Of a stretch of 52,648 nt of DNA, positions 17,978 through 26,144 are shown one piece after another (within the stretch, counting starts at the first letter, position 1; each line of letters starts with the position of its first letter). The notes under the pieces were generated by a model. The model searched no databases and was not told the DNA's origin. It worked only from the letters and a program-made list of their open reading frames with translations. This DNA is from Chloroflexota bacterium (GTDB taxonomy: Bacteria; Chloroflexota; Chloroflexia; Thermomicrobiales; UBA6265). Location of the stretch: NCBI GenBank assembly GCA_023423795.1, contig JAFAEX010000244.1, positions 1 to 52,648 of the forward strand. The letters run 5' to 3'. A program made the position numbers and the translations under genes.

Positions 17978-19012
17978 GTGGCGCGGAACCCGAACCGGGC
18001 CGGCAGGCCAACCCAGGCCGACGTCGCCCGTTTGGCGGGCGTGTCGCAGCCGGTGGTCTCCTACGTCCTGTCGGGCGACCCGGATGCGCCGGTCGCGCCG
18101 GAAACCCGCGAACGGGTGCTGGCCGCCATCGCCGAACTCCGTTACGTGCCGGACCGCATGGCGCGCAACCTCCGCAACCGGCGCAGCACGATCATCGCCG
18201 GCATCATCCCCGACATCACCAACCCGTTCTATCCCGCGTTCGAGCGCGGGGTGCAGGACGTTGCCGAAGAGGCCGGGTACGACGTCGTGACCTGGAATAC
18301 CGACGGCGTCGGCGACAAGGAGCGCAAGGCGATCGGCGCCGCCCGCGAGAGCCGGGTGGCCGGGCTGATCGTCACGCCGTTCCATCTCGACCTGGACGAC
18401 CTGCTGCCGCTGGCCGAGGACGGGATCGTCGTCGTCGTCAACGGCGAGGTTCCCTACGACCCGACCCCGGCCGGCATCGACGTCATCGGCATCGACAACG
18501 CCGCCGCCGCCGCCAGCGCCGTCAACTACCTGATCGGCCGCGGCCACGTCCGCATCGGCATGATCGCGGGCGAGGAAGGCACCCCGCCACGGGAGGGCCG
18601 CGTGCGCGGGTACGAAGCGGCATTGCGTGCCCACGCCCTGCCGCTCGACGCGGTGCTGATCCGGCACGGCGATTTCGCCGAGACGGGAGGTTACCAGGCG
18701 GCGAGCGAGTTGCTGAAACTGCCCGATCGCCCGACCGCGGTGTTCGCCGCCAACGACCTGATCGCGATGGGCGCGATGATCCGCTTCCGCGAGGAGGGAA
18801 TCCGCGTGCCCGACGACATCGCCATCGCCGGATTCGACGACATCCCGGCCGCCCGCCTCGTTCATCCGCCGTTGACCACCGTCGCCCAGTACCCCGAGCG
18901 CATCGGGCGGCGGGCGGCCGAACTGGTCCTCGAGCGGCTGGCCGGAGGCGCGCCGCCGACCGGCCGGCGCGAGCGGCAGCCGACCGATCTCGTCGTGCGC
19001 GAGTCCGCCTGA
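17978..19012 (+). CDS. LacI-family transcriptional repressor
   Basis: I chose GTG 17978 because GAGGAG lies six bases upstream; 344 residues. Residues 10-32 hold the helix-turn-helix (PTQADVARLAGVSQPVVSYV), followed by the hinge helix YVPDRMARNLRNRRS. A periplasmic-binding-protein-like effector domain runs from about 45 to the end (IIAGIIPDITNPFYPAFERG, FAANDLIAMGAMIRFRE, IAIAGFDDIPAA). Such proteins release DNA when they bind a sugar or nucleoside. It directly precedes the importer and ADP-ribosylglycohydrolase genes on the same strand, so it most likely represses them until their substrate appears. The effector is unknown but probably the imported compound or its product. Confidence 0.9.
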   Translation: MARNPNRAGRPTQADVARLAGVSQPVVSYVLSGDPDAPVAPETRERVLAAIAELRYVPDRMARNLRNRRSTIIAGIIPDITNPFYPAFERGVQDVAEEAGYDVVTWNTDGVGDKERKAIGAARESRVAGLIVTPFHLDLDDLLPLAEDGIVVVVNGEVPYDPTPAGIDVIGIDNAAAAASAVNYLIGRGHVRIGMIAGEEGTPPREGRVRGYEAALRAHALPLDAVLIRHGDFAETGGYQAASELLKLPDRPTAVFAANDLIAMGAMIRFREEGIRVPDDIAIAGFDDIPAARLVHPPLTTVAQYPERIGRRAAELVLERLAGGAPPTGRRERQPTDLVVRESA

Positions 19013-19104
19013 GGCGGGGAAGGAGGACCAGGCGGCCGGGACGTCGCCGGGACCGGGTACGGGATTGACACGCCGCCGGTGAAGGCGGCCGTGGGGAGGC
19101 AACG

Positions 19105-20445
19105 ATGCGGACGATGAAGCGGTTGGCGGCGGTGCTCGCCGTCGCGGCGCTGGCCCCGATGGCCGGACTGGGAACGCTCGCGCCGGTGGCGCGGGCGCAG
19201 GACAACGCCGAACTCACGATGTGGATGGACACGACCGGCGGCTCGGAGACCGCCGAGTGCATCGTGGCCACCGCGATCGAGCCGTTCAATGCGCTCGGTG
19301 GGGCAACGGTCAACGCGACCATGCAGGCGAACGCCTGGGACGCCACCCGGACGGCTCTCGCCGGCGGCGCGGGACCGGACATCGTGGGCACGCCGGGCCC
19401 GTCGTTCGCCATGCAACTCGCGCTCGCCGGGCAACTGGCCAACCTGGACGCCTTCGCCGCCGAATTCGGCTGGGACGAGCAGTTCGCCGTGAACTCGCTC
19501 AACCTCGGGCGGGTCGATGGCGCGCTGTATTCGATTCCCGCCGAGATCGAGACGCTGGTTCTCTACTACAACGCGACCTTGTTCGAGCAGAACGGCTGGG
19601 AGGTCCCGGCCACGCTCGACGAGATGATGGCGCTGGCCCAGCAGGTCGACGAGGCAGGCATCATCCCGTTCGCCCACACCAACGCCGAGTGGCGGCCCGC
19701 CAACGAGTGGTTCGTCGGCGAACTGCTCAACCACAACGCCGGGCCGGAGAAGGTCTACCAGGCGCTGGTAGGCGAACTGGAGTGGACCGACGCCGACTTC
19801 GTCGCCGCGATCGACCTGCTGAACCAGATGCAGCAAAACGGCTGGTTCATGGGCGGCCTCGACCGCTACTACACGACGACTTCGGCCGACGCCGCGTCGA
19901 TGCTGGGCTTCGGCGAAGCGGCGATGAAGATCGAAGGCACGTGGTTCGTCTCCGACGCGCTGCTCAACTTCGGCGAGGAAGCCGGCAACGAGAATGACTG
20001 GGGCTGGGCGCCGGTGCCGTCGAAGAGCGGCGAGGCGATCTTCACCCTCGGCATCGGCCAGACGTACTCGGTCAACGCCAACTCGGCCAACCCCAAGGCC
20101 GCCGCGTCGTTCCTCGACTTCTACTTCTCGCCGGAGACGCAGGCCCGGTTGCTGTCCGAGTGCAGCCTCGCCCCGGCTCCGGTCGATCTGACCGGGCAGG
20201 ACCTGTCCGGCGTCGATTCCCGGCTGGCCGAGATGCAGGCGGCCCTGAACGAAGCCTACGCCGCCGGCAACTACGGGTACACCACCTGGACGTTCTGGCC
20301 GCCGGCGACCGAGACCTACCTGATCGAGGAAGTCGAGAAGGTTTGGGCCGGCGACGTGACTCCCGAAGATTACCTGCAGGGCCACCAGGAGCGGTTCGAC
20401 GCCGAGCGCGAGGCGGGCGCGGCGCCGCCGATCCCGGAGCGGTAG
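19105..20445 (+). CDS. ABC sugar importer, substrate-binding protein (CUT1 type)
   Basis: ATG 19105 with GGGGAGG upstream; 446 residues. Residues 1-33 form a signal peptide ending LAPVARAQ; no lipobox cysteine is seen. The mature protein matches extracellular solute-binding family 1: LTMWMDTTGGSETAEC at the start, GGAGPDIVGTPGPSF, GEAAMKIEGTWFVSD and a C-terminal LQGHQERFDAER. It should capture a sugar, glycan or nucleoside-like compound outside the membrane and deliver it to the two permeases downstream. A TTGACA at 19065-19070 might be a second promoter, without a clear -10. The ligand is not readable, but the operon context points to a ribose-containing compound. Confidence 0.88.
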   Translation: MRTMKRLAAVLAVAALAPMAGLGTLAPVARAQDNAELTMWMDTTGGSETAECIVATAIEPFNALGGATVNATMQANAWDATRTALAGGAGPDIVGTPGPSFAMQLALAGQLANLDAFAAEFGWDEQFAVNSLNLGRVDGALYSIPAEIETLVLYYNATLFEQNGWEVPATLDEMMALAQQVDEAGIIPFAHTNAEWRPANEWFVGELLNHNAGPEKVYQALVGELEWTDADFVAAIDLLNQMQQNGWFMGGLDRYYTTTSADAASMLGFGEAAMKIEGTWFVSDALLNFGEEAGNENDWGWAPVPSKSGEAIFTLGIGQTYSVNANSANPKAAASFLDFYFSPETQARLLSECSLAPAPVDLTGQDLSGVDSRLAEMQAALNEAYAAGNYGYTTWTFWPPATETYLIEEVEKVWAGDVTPEDYLQGHQERFDAEREAGAAPPIPER

Positions 20446-20480
20446 CCGGAGTAGAACGGTTCGGCGGCTCCGGTCATTGC

Positions 20481-20600
20481 CGACCGCCCGGGGCCGAAGG
20501 CCCGGGCTACGGAAACGAAGCCCCTCCGGGGCTGAGGACGACGGACGCGGTTGCGAAGCCCGTTCGCGGTTCCGGAGGGATTCCGTTCGCGTAGCCCGTT
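20481..20600. repeat. REP-like palindromic repeat in the importer operon
   Basis: The segment carries short GC hairpins: GCCCGGGGCC-GAA-GGCCCGGGC at 20486-20507 and AGCCCC-TCC-GGGGCT at 20519-20533. A less regular copy of the same words (GAAGCCCG...) follows to about 20600. This type of GGCC-GAAGGCC / GAAGCCCC-GGGGCTGA block is familiar as a dispersed intergenic repeat in several GC-rich phyla. It lies between the binding-protein gene and the first permease gene. Confidence 0.55.
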
Positions 20601-20667
20601 GCTCCCGGCGCCGGGGGGAGTGCCGCTCTTCGCGGTGCGGCCAGCCGCGCGCCAACGCAGCACGTCC

Positions 20668-20700
20668 GGCGGGGCGGCGCGCGATTCGCGCCGCCCCGCC
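20668..20700. promoter_or_regulatory. Strong 14-bp hairpin between binding-protein and permease genes
   Basis: GGCGGGGCGGCGCG (20668-20681) and CGCGCCGCCCCGCC (20687-20700) are perfect inverted arms with a five-base loop. The hairpin ends 15 bases before ATG 20716. It may act as an mRNA-stabilising or attenuating structure that keeps binding-protein output above permease output. That role is known for malE-malF intergenic structures and is inferred here. No T-run follows. Confidence 0.6.
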
Positions 20701-20715
20701 CGAGGAACCAACGTG

Positions 20716-21648
20716 ATGCCCACCTCCGTCGCCATGCCGGCCACGCCCGCAGCGGCCGGGACAAGGCGCAGCCGGAAGGCCTTTGTTCGCAAGAAGGTCG
20801 TCCCCTGGCTGTTCGTCCTGCCGATCCTGTCGATCAACGTCGCCGTCGTCCTCGGGCCGGCGCTCGCTTCGGTCTGGTACTCGATGACCGACTGGAGCGG
20901 CATCGGCGAGGCCACCTTCATCGGGCTGGACAACTTTCGGCAACTGTCGGGCGATGGCGCTTTCCGGCGCGCATTCGCCAACAACGTGTTCTGGCTGGCG
21001 ATGTTCCTGACCGTTCCGATCGCGTTGTCGCTCGGCGCGGCCAGCCAGCTCGCGCCGGTGAAGCGCGGCGCGCTCGTTTTCCGGATGGCGCTGTTCATCC
21101 CCTACGTGCTGCCCAGCGTCATTTCGGCGAATCTGTGGCGCGGGCTGCTGTCCCCGGATCGCGGCATCCCGGCGGTGCTGACCGACCTCGGGATTCCCGG
21201 ATTCGACAAGGCGTTCCTCGGCGACCCGCGCACCGTGCTGCCGGCCATCGGTTTCGTGGACAACTGGCACTGGTGGGGTTTCCTGATGGTGCTGTTCCTG
21301 GCGGCGATGCAGAACATCCCGGCCGATCTGTATGAGTCGGCGCGCCTCGACGGCGCCGGGCGCTGGCAGGAGTTCCGGGACATCACCCTGCCGGGCATCC
21401 GGCCGACACTGGTGTTCATGCTGCTGATGACCACGATCTGGTCGTTCCTGACCTTCGACTACATCTGGATCCTGACGCAGGGCGGCCCGGCGGGCGCGTC
21501 CGAGGTGCTGGCGGTGCTGGTCTTCAAGGAAGCCTTCCGCAATTTCAACGCCGGCTACGCGGCGGCGATCGGGCTGACGATGAGCGTCTTCGTCGGGTTC
21601 GTGATCGGGATCTTCGTCGTCCTCCGGAAGCGGGGATGGGACATCTAG
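20716..21648 (+). CDS. ABC sugar importer permease, MalF type
   Basis: ATG 20716 follows the intergenic hairpin; an upstream in-frame extension would be repeat sequence. The protein has 310 residues with six predicted helices (VVPWLFVLPILSINVAVVLG is the first). The cytosolic EAA loop is YESARLDGAGRWQEFRDITL then PGIRPT, the coupling motif that contacts the ATPase. It forms a heterodimeric channel with the next gene product. The stop codon is directly followed by the ATG of the second permease (TAGATG). No ATPase gene is in the operon, so a shared MsmX/MsiK-type ATPase encoded elsewhere is likely. Confidence 0.9.
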   Translation: MPTSVAMPATPAAAGTRRSRKAFVRKKVVPWLFVLPILSINVAVVLGPALASVWYSMTDWSGIGEATFIGLDNFRQLSGDGAFRRAFANNVFWLAMFLTVPIALSLGAASQLAPVKRGALVFRMALFIPYVLPSVISANLWRGLLSPDRGIPAVLTDLGIPGFDKAFLGDPRTVLPAIGFVDNWHWWGFLMVLFLAAMQNIPADLYESARLDGAGRWQEFRDITLPGIRPTLVFMLLMTTIWSFLTFDYIWILTQGGPAGASEVLAVLVFKEAFRNFNAGYAAAIGLTMSVFVGFVIGIFVVLRKRGWDI

Positions 21649-22503
21649 ATGGCCAGCAACACGATCGTTCCCCGGTCCGGCCGGCGCGACCAGAGCCTGG
21701 TCCCGAACTACGCGGTGCTGCTGGTGCTGCTGGTGTACGCGCTCGGGCCGCTGCTGGTGCTGACGTTCAACAGCGTCAAGACGCGGGCCGAACTCGGGCG
21801 CAACCCGCTGGGCCTGCCGCGGGAGCTCGCGCTCGAGAACTTCGCCAGGGCGTGGGATGTCGGCAACTTCGCGGTGACGACCCGCAACTCGGGCGTCCTC
21901 GTGCTCGGCACCGTCTTCCTCGTGCTGCTGCTGGGCGGGATGGCCGCCTACAGCCTGGCGAAACTGAACCTGCCCGGGGCGGGGCTGCTGACGATGTACC
22001 TGTTGATCGGCACGAGCCTGCCGATCCAGCTCTACCTCGTGCCGCTGTTCTTCACCTGGCAGCGGCTGAACCTGGTCAACAACCTGTTCGGCCTGACCCT
22101 CATCTACGTGGCGACCAACGCGCCGTTCGCGGTCTTCCTGCTGCGCTCCTACATGCTCCAGATCCCGTCCGATTTCGAGGACGCGGCGCGGGTGGACGGG
22201 GCGAACGAGTGGGAGGTCTTCCGCAAGGTCGTCGTGCCGCTGTCGTGGCCCGGCTTCCTGACGGTCGGGCTGGTGGTCGCGCTCAACGTCTGGAACGAGT
22301 TCCTGCTGGCGACCGTGTTCCTGACCGACCAGCACCTGTTCACGGTCGTCACCAGTTACGCCAATTTCGCCACCCGCTTCAGCCGCGACTGGAGCCTGAC
22401 CAGCGCGGCGGCGCTGATGATGATCGCCCCGGTGATCGTCATCTTCCTGCTGCTCCAGCGACGCTTCATCGACGGGCTGACGCAGGGCGGCCTCAAGGGA
22501 TGA
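21649..22503 (+). CDS. ABC sugar importer permease, MalG type
   Basis: The protein has 284 residues and starts immediately after the first permease stop. Six helices are predicted, with the first at YAVLLVLLVYALGPLLVLTF. The EAA loop is EDAARVDGANEWEVFRKVVV then PLSWPG. The C-terminus is typical of MalG-type permeases (RRFIDGLTQGGLKG), a segment that reaches into the channel or ATPase in the family. It completes the membrane part of the importer. Four bases after its stop, repeat copy B begins. Confidence 0.9.
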   Translation: MASNTIVPRSGRRDQSLVPNYAVLLVLLVYALGPLLVLTFNSVKTRAELGRNPLGLPRELALENFARAWDVGNFAVTTRNSGVLVLGTVFLVLLLGGMAAYSLAKLNLPGAGLLTMYLLIGTSLPIQLYLVPLFFTWQRLNLVNNLFGLTLIYVATNAPFAVFLLRSYMLQIPSDFEDAARVDGANEWEVFRKVVVPLSWPGFLTVGLVVALNVWNEFLLATVFLTDQHLFTVVTSYANFATRFSRDWSLTSAAALMMIAPVIVIFLLLQRRFIDGLTQGGLKG

Positions 22504-22507
22504 CGAC

Positions 22508-22594
22508 GAGTGCCGAGAAACGGTAGGCCGCACGGCTGCTGATGCTTGCCGACCCGCCGACTTGCCGACTTGGCACTCGGCACTCGGCACTTCG
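22508..22594. repeat. Heptad palindromic element, copy B
   Basis: The short left arm GAGTGCCGAG begins four bases after the permease stop TGA. The core follows in reverse orientation relative to copy A (CTTGCCGACCCGCCGACTTG at 22545-22564, and CGGTAGGCCG before it). The right arm GGCACTCGGCACTCGGCAC ends near 22592. A G-rich run (22598-22605), probably the ribosome site, follows, then ATG 22617 of the next gene. Confidence 0.75.
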
Positions 22595-22616
22595 TTTGGG
22601 GGGGACTGCACCGATC

Positions 22617-23765
22617 ATGGGTGGCGGCATCGAAGCGACGGCGTTGTTCCGCAAGATGCGGGGCGCGCTTTACGGCGGCGCGGTGGGCGACGCGCTCGGC
22701 GCGCCGGCCGAGTGGAAATTCCCGGACGAGATCCGTGAGCGCTACGGCGAGATCACGGACCTGGTCGAGGGGTGGGACGGGCCGTCGGACGTCGGCAAGG
22801 GGGACGGGCGCTACACCGACGATTCCCATATGACGCAGGTGCTCGCCCGCATCTACATCGAGCACGGCGACCACCTCGACCCGTTCGTGTTCGCCCGCGC
22901 GGTGGTCCCGCTGATCGCGGACGAGCCGCGCTGGGTGGCCGAACGCGGGCGGGAGATGCTGCTGGTCGATCGCCTCTTCTACCCCGAGAAGTGGCTGCTG
23001 ATGCGGCTGCGGCTCGCCAACGCCGATCCCCGGCTGGGCGGCGTCGGCAACATGGTCAATTGCGGTGCGGCGATGTACGCCGCGCCGGTCGGAATGGTGA
23101 ACGCCGCCGACCCGGCCGCCGCCTACCGCGAGGCGATCGAGGTGTTCGCCGCGCACCAGTGGAGTTACGGGCTGGAAGCGGCCGGGGTGGCCGCGGCCTG
23201 CGTCGCCGAGGCGTTCCGGCCCGGCGCGACGGTCGATTCGGTCGTCGCCGTCGCGCTCGCCCTGGCGAAGGAGGGCACGCGGGAAGCCATCGCCGCCGTC
23301 ACCGAACGGGCGCGGGATTTTTCGGACTGGCGCGAGGCGATCGGGCCGCTGCGTGAGGCGATGCGCCCCTTCGACGGGAGCGCCGAGGACGGCACCCGCG
23401 ACCGTGGCAACGGCACCGACGACTGGGCGCCGAGTCGCCTGAAGTCGATCGAGGAAGTCCCGGTCGCGCTGGGGTTCCTGCTGATCGCCGGGGGCGATTT
23501 CGAGCAGGCGATTTTCGGCGCGGCCAACTACGGGCGCGACAACGACTCCATCGCCGGCATCGCCGGAACCGTCGCCGGCGCGCTGCACGGCGACGGTGCG
23601 ATCCGTTCGGAGTGGATCGCAAAGATCAATGCCGCCAACCGGATCGACCTCGATCCGTACGCCGCCGGGCTGGCGCGCCTTGCGTTGACGTTGCAGGAGC
23701 GGCAACTGGCCGAGGCCCAGGCGCGGGCGGGCATTTTCGCCGCGCTGGCTGGGAAGGAGGCCTGA
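22617..23765 (+). CDS. ADP-ribosylglycohydrolase-family protein (DraG/ARH fold), first copy
   Basis: ATG 22617 lies downstream of a G-rich ribosome site; 382 residues. The fold signature is clear: GGAVGDALGAPAEW at about 18-31, TDDS with metal ligands Thr67, Asp68 and Asp69, and the C-terminal GRDNDSIAGIAG with Asp308 and Asp310. These residues coordinate the two Mg ions used by ARH/DraG enzymes to cleave ADP-ribose from proteins or small molecules, so an active enzyme is expected. No signal peptide is present, hence cytosolic. It lies just after the importer permeases, which suggests it hydrolyses an imported N- or O-glycoside such as an ADP-ribose or nucleoside derivative. Confidence 0.85.
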   Translation: MGGGIEATALFRKMRGALYGGAVGDALGAPAEWKFPDEIRERYGEITDLVEGWDGPSDVGKGDGRYTDDSHMTQVLARIYIEHGDHLDPFVFARAVVPLIADEPRWVAERGREMLLVDRLFYPEKWLLMRLRLANADPRLGGVGNMVNCGAAMYAAPVGMVNAADPAAAYREAIEVFAAHQWSYGLEAAGVAAACVAEAFRPGATVDSVVAVALALAKEGTREAIAAVTERARDFSDWREAIGPLREAMRPFDGSAEDGTRDRGNGTDDWAPSRLKSIEEVPVALGFLLIAGGDFEQAIFGAANYGRDNDSIAGIAGTVAGALHGDGAIRSEWIAKINAANRIDLDPYAAGLARLALTLQERQLAEAQARAGIFAALAGKEA

Positions 23766-23850
23766 CGGCAGGGGAACCCGCCTTCGGCGGCAAGTCGTCC
23801 GCATCCCGTTGTCCAAACGTCAAGCATTACGCACGAAAGGACACCGTACC

Positions 23851-25917
23851 GTGCCCCTTCCCCAGGATTACGCCGAGCGCGTTTATGCCGGCGTGCTCGG
23901 CAAGTTGATCGGCGTGTACCTCGGCCGCCCGGTCGAAGGGTGGACCTACGAGCGCATCACCGAGGAATACGGCGAACTCGACCGCTACGTGCCCGATACC
24001 CGCGGCGCGCCGCTGGTCCTCACCGACGACGACGTGTCCGGCACCTTCACCTTCCTGCGCGCGCTGCCGGACCACGGCAACCGGGCCGACATCACCCCGC
24101 GCGAGATCGGGGAGAGCTGGCTCAACTACCTGATCGAGGAGCGGACCATCCTCTGGTGGGGCGGCATCGGCAACTCCTCCGAGCACACCGCCTACATGCG
24201 GCTGAAGCACGGCATTCCCGCGCCGGAGAGCGGCTCCATTGCCACCAACGGCAAGACGATCGCCGAACAGATCGGCGCGCAGATCTTCATCGATGGCTGG
24301 GGGATGATCTGCCCCGGCGATCCGGAGAAGGCGGCCGATTTCGCCCGCCGCGCCGGCAGCGTCAGCCACGACGGCGAGGCGATCTACGGCGCGCAGGTGA
24401 TCGCCGCGATCGAGGCGCAGGCGTTCATCGAAAGCGATATCAACAAACTGCTGGACACGGCGGTCGGGTTGATCCCGGCTGATTCGACGATTCGCCGGCT
24501 GATCGACGACGTGCGCGGGTGGCACGCCGCCGAGAAGGACTGGCGGGCGAACCGCGAGAAGATCGTCGCCAACTACGGCTACGACAAGTACATCGGCGCG
24601 TGCCACATGGTGCCGAACCACGCGCTGATCGTGCACGCGCTGCTGCACGGGGAGGACGATTTCACCCGCTCGCTGACGATCGTCAACACCAGCGGCTGGG
24701 ATACCGACTGCAACTCCGGCAACCTCGGCTGCATCCTCGGGATCAAGAACGGGCTGGCCGGCATCGACGCGATGGCCTACGACTGGCGCGGCCCGGTCGC
24801 GGACCGGATGTACCTCGCCACCGCCGAGGGCGGGCGGGCGGTCACCGACGCGGTGCGCGAGACCGACGAGGTGGTGGCCATCGCCCGCGCCCTCGCCGGC
24901 GAACCGGACGACCGGCCGAAGGACGGCGCGCGCTTCCATTTCTCCCTGCCCGGTTCGGTGCAGGGGTTCCAGACGTCCTGCGAGGGCGCGACGATCAACA
25001 ACGAGGAGCGCGACGGCACGCGGGCGCTGGTGCTGCGTTTCGCCGGGGCGGCGACCGCGACGACGCCGACTTTCATCCCGGAGGAGGCGATCGCGATGCC
25101 GGGTTACACCCTGCTCGCTTCGCCGACGCTCTACCCCGGGCAGGAGATCGCGGCCCGGGTGGCCGCTCCCGCCGGCAACCCCGCTTCGGTGCAGGTTCAA
25201 CTGGTCCTCAAGACCTACGGGGCGGACGATGCGCTGGTCCCGCTCGACGGGGAGGGTGCGGACCTGGCGCCGGGCGCGGAGGCCGAATTGCGCTGGCGCG
25301 TGCCCGACACCGCCGGTGCGCCGGTGGCCGAAGTCGGCATCGCCGCGATGGGGGACGGGAGCAACGCCGTCGTCCTCGACCGGCTGACCTGGACCGGCTC
25401 GCCCACGGCGACGTTCGCCCGGCCGGCCGACGGCGGCGCGCTCTGGCGCAGGGCGTGGGTGGACGGGGTGGACAAGTGGGAAGCGCGCTGGCCGCAGGCG
25501 TACCGCATCGTCCAGAACGAGGGCACCGCGCTCATCACGCAGGGCACGGCGGAGTGGGGCGACTACGAGGTGACGGCCGAGATCACGGTTGCGCTGGCGG
25601 AGGAAGCCGGCATCGCGGCCCGCGTGGGCGGCCAGCGCCGGTGGTACGCGCTGCTGCTCGGGCGGGACGGGGTGGCCCGCCTCGTCAAGGCGCGGGACGG
25701 CCGGACGGTGCTCGCCGAAGCGCCGCTGCCGCTACAATTTGACCGTCCCTACGCCCTGTCGCTGCGGGTGGAGGGCACCCGCATCGTCGGCAGCGTGGAC
25801 GGTTGCGCGATCCTCGACGCGACCGACGAATCCGGCCCGCTGCTCGGCGGCGGCGTCGGACTCGTCGTCACCGAGGGCTGCCTGATGACCGAGTCGGTCT
25901 CGGTGCGCGCGGTCTAG
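23851..25917 (+). CDS. ADP-ribosylglycohydrolase-family enzyme fused to β-sandwich (LamG-like) domains
   Basis: GTG 23851 with GAAAGGA upstream is preferred over TTG 23809; 688 residues. Residues 1-345 form an ARH fold: AGVLGKLIGVYLGRP near the start, TDDD at 58-61 and WDTDCNSGNLGCI at 283-295 with Asp284 and Asp286, so the metal ligands are kept. Residues 350-530 are β-rich (SLPGSVQGFQTSCEGATINN). Residues 530-688 look like a concanavalin/LamG-type glycan-binding domain (EWGDYEVTAEITV, IAARVGGQRRWYALLLGRDG). There is no signal peptide. ARH domains of about 300 residues usually stand alone, so the C-terminal half is unusual. It follows the first homologue by 85 bases and probably acts on a related, larger substrate. 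Confidence 0.83.
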   Translation: MPLPQDYAERVYAGVLGKLIGVYLGRPVEGWTYERITEEYGELDRYVPDTRGAPLVLTDDDVSGTFTFLRALPDHGNRADITPREIGESWLNYLIEERTILWWGGIGNSSEHTAYMRLKHGIPAPESGSIATNGKTIAEQIGAQIFIDGWGMICPGDPEKAADFARRAGSVSHDGEAIYGAQVIAAIEAQAFIESDINKLLDTAVGLIPADSTIRRLIDDVRGWHAAEKDWRANREKIVANYGYDKYIGACHMVPNHALIVHALLHGEDDFTRSLTIVNTSGWDTDCNSGNLGCILGIKNGLAGIDAMAYDWRGPVADRMYLATAEGGRAVTDAVRETDEVVAIARALAGEPDDRPKDGARFHFSLPGSVQGFQTSCEGATINNEERDGTRALVLRFAGAATATTPTFIPEEAIAMPGYTLLASPTLYPGQEIAARVAAPAGNPASVQVQLVLKTYGADDALVPLDGEGADLAPGAEAELRWRVPDTAGAPVAEVGIAAMGDGSNAVVLDRLTWTGSPTATFARPADGGALWRRAWVDGVDKWEARWPQAYRIVQNEGTALITQGTAEWGDYEVTAEITVALAEEAGIAARVGGQRRWYALLLGRDGVARLVKARDGRTVLAEAPLPLQFDRPYALSLRVEGTRIVGSVDGCAILDATDESGPLLGGGVGLVVTEGCLMTESVSVRAV

Positions 25918-25954
25918 CGGGCGCGGACCGCGGATGTCCCGCGGCCGCACCCCT

Positions 25955-26060
25955 GTCATCCCGAGCCTGTCGAGGGATCTCGTCGCTACCCCTGTATGGA
26001 AAACGACGAGATCCCTCGACAGGCTCGGGATGACGGTGGCGGCGGGCTCGGGATGACGGG
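25955..26060. repeat. Perfect 31-bp inverted repeat (TCATCCCGAGCC family), copy 1
   Basis: The left arm (25955-25985, beginning GTCATCCCGAGCCTGTCGAG) and right arm (26004-26034, ending GACAGGCTCGGGATGAC) are exact complements with an 18-base loop. A partial third arm GGCTCGGGATGACGG follows at 26046-26060. It lies between the second ADP-ribosylglycohydrolase gene and the MFS gene. A related copy is at 32955-33049. This is a known kind of dispersed palindrome in many bacterial phyla; it could serve as a terminator. Confidence 0.85.
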
Positions 26061-26144
26061 TAGCCCTGATTCGAATGCAGCCGCCGGCCGCTGTATCATC
26101 CGGCGGCCGGCCCGGCCGGCGGATGCGCCACGGCCGGGGAACCC

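Noticed and set aside
20551..20715. N-terminal extension of the MalF-type permease from 20551
   Set aside because: The extra codons are the REP-like repeat and hairpin; the permease family sequence begins after ATG 20716.
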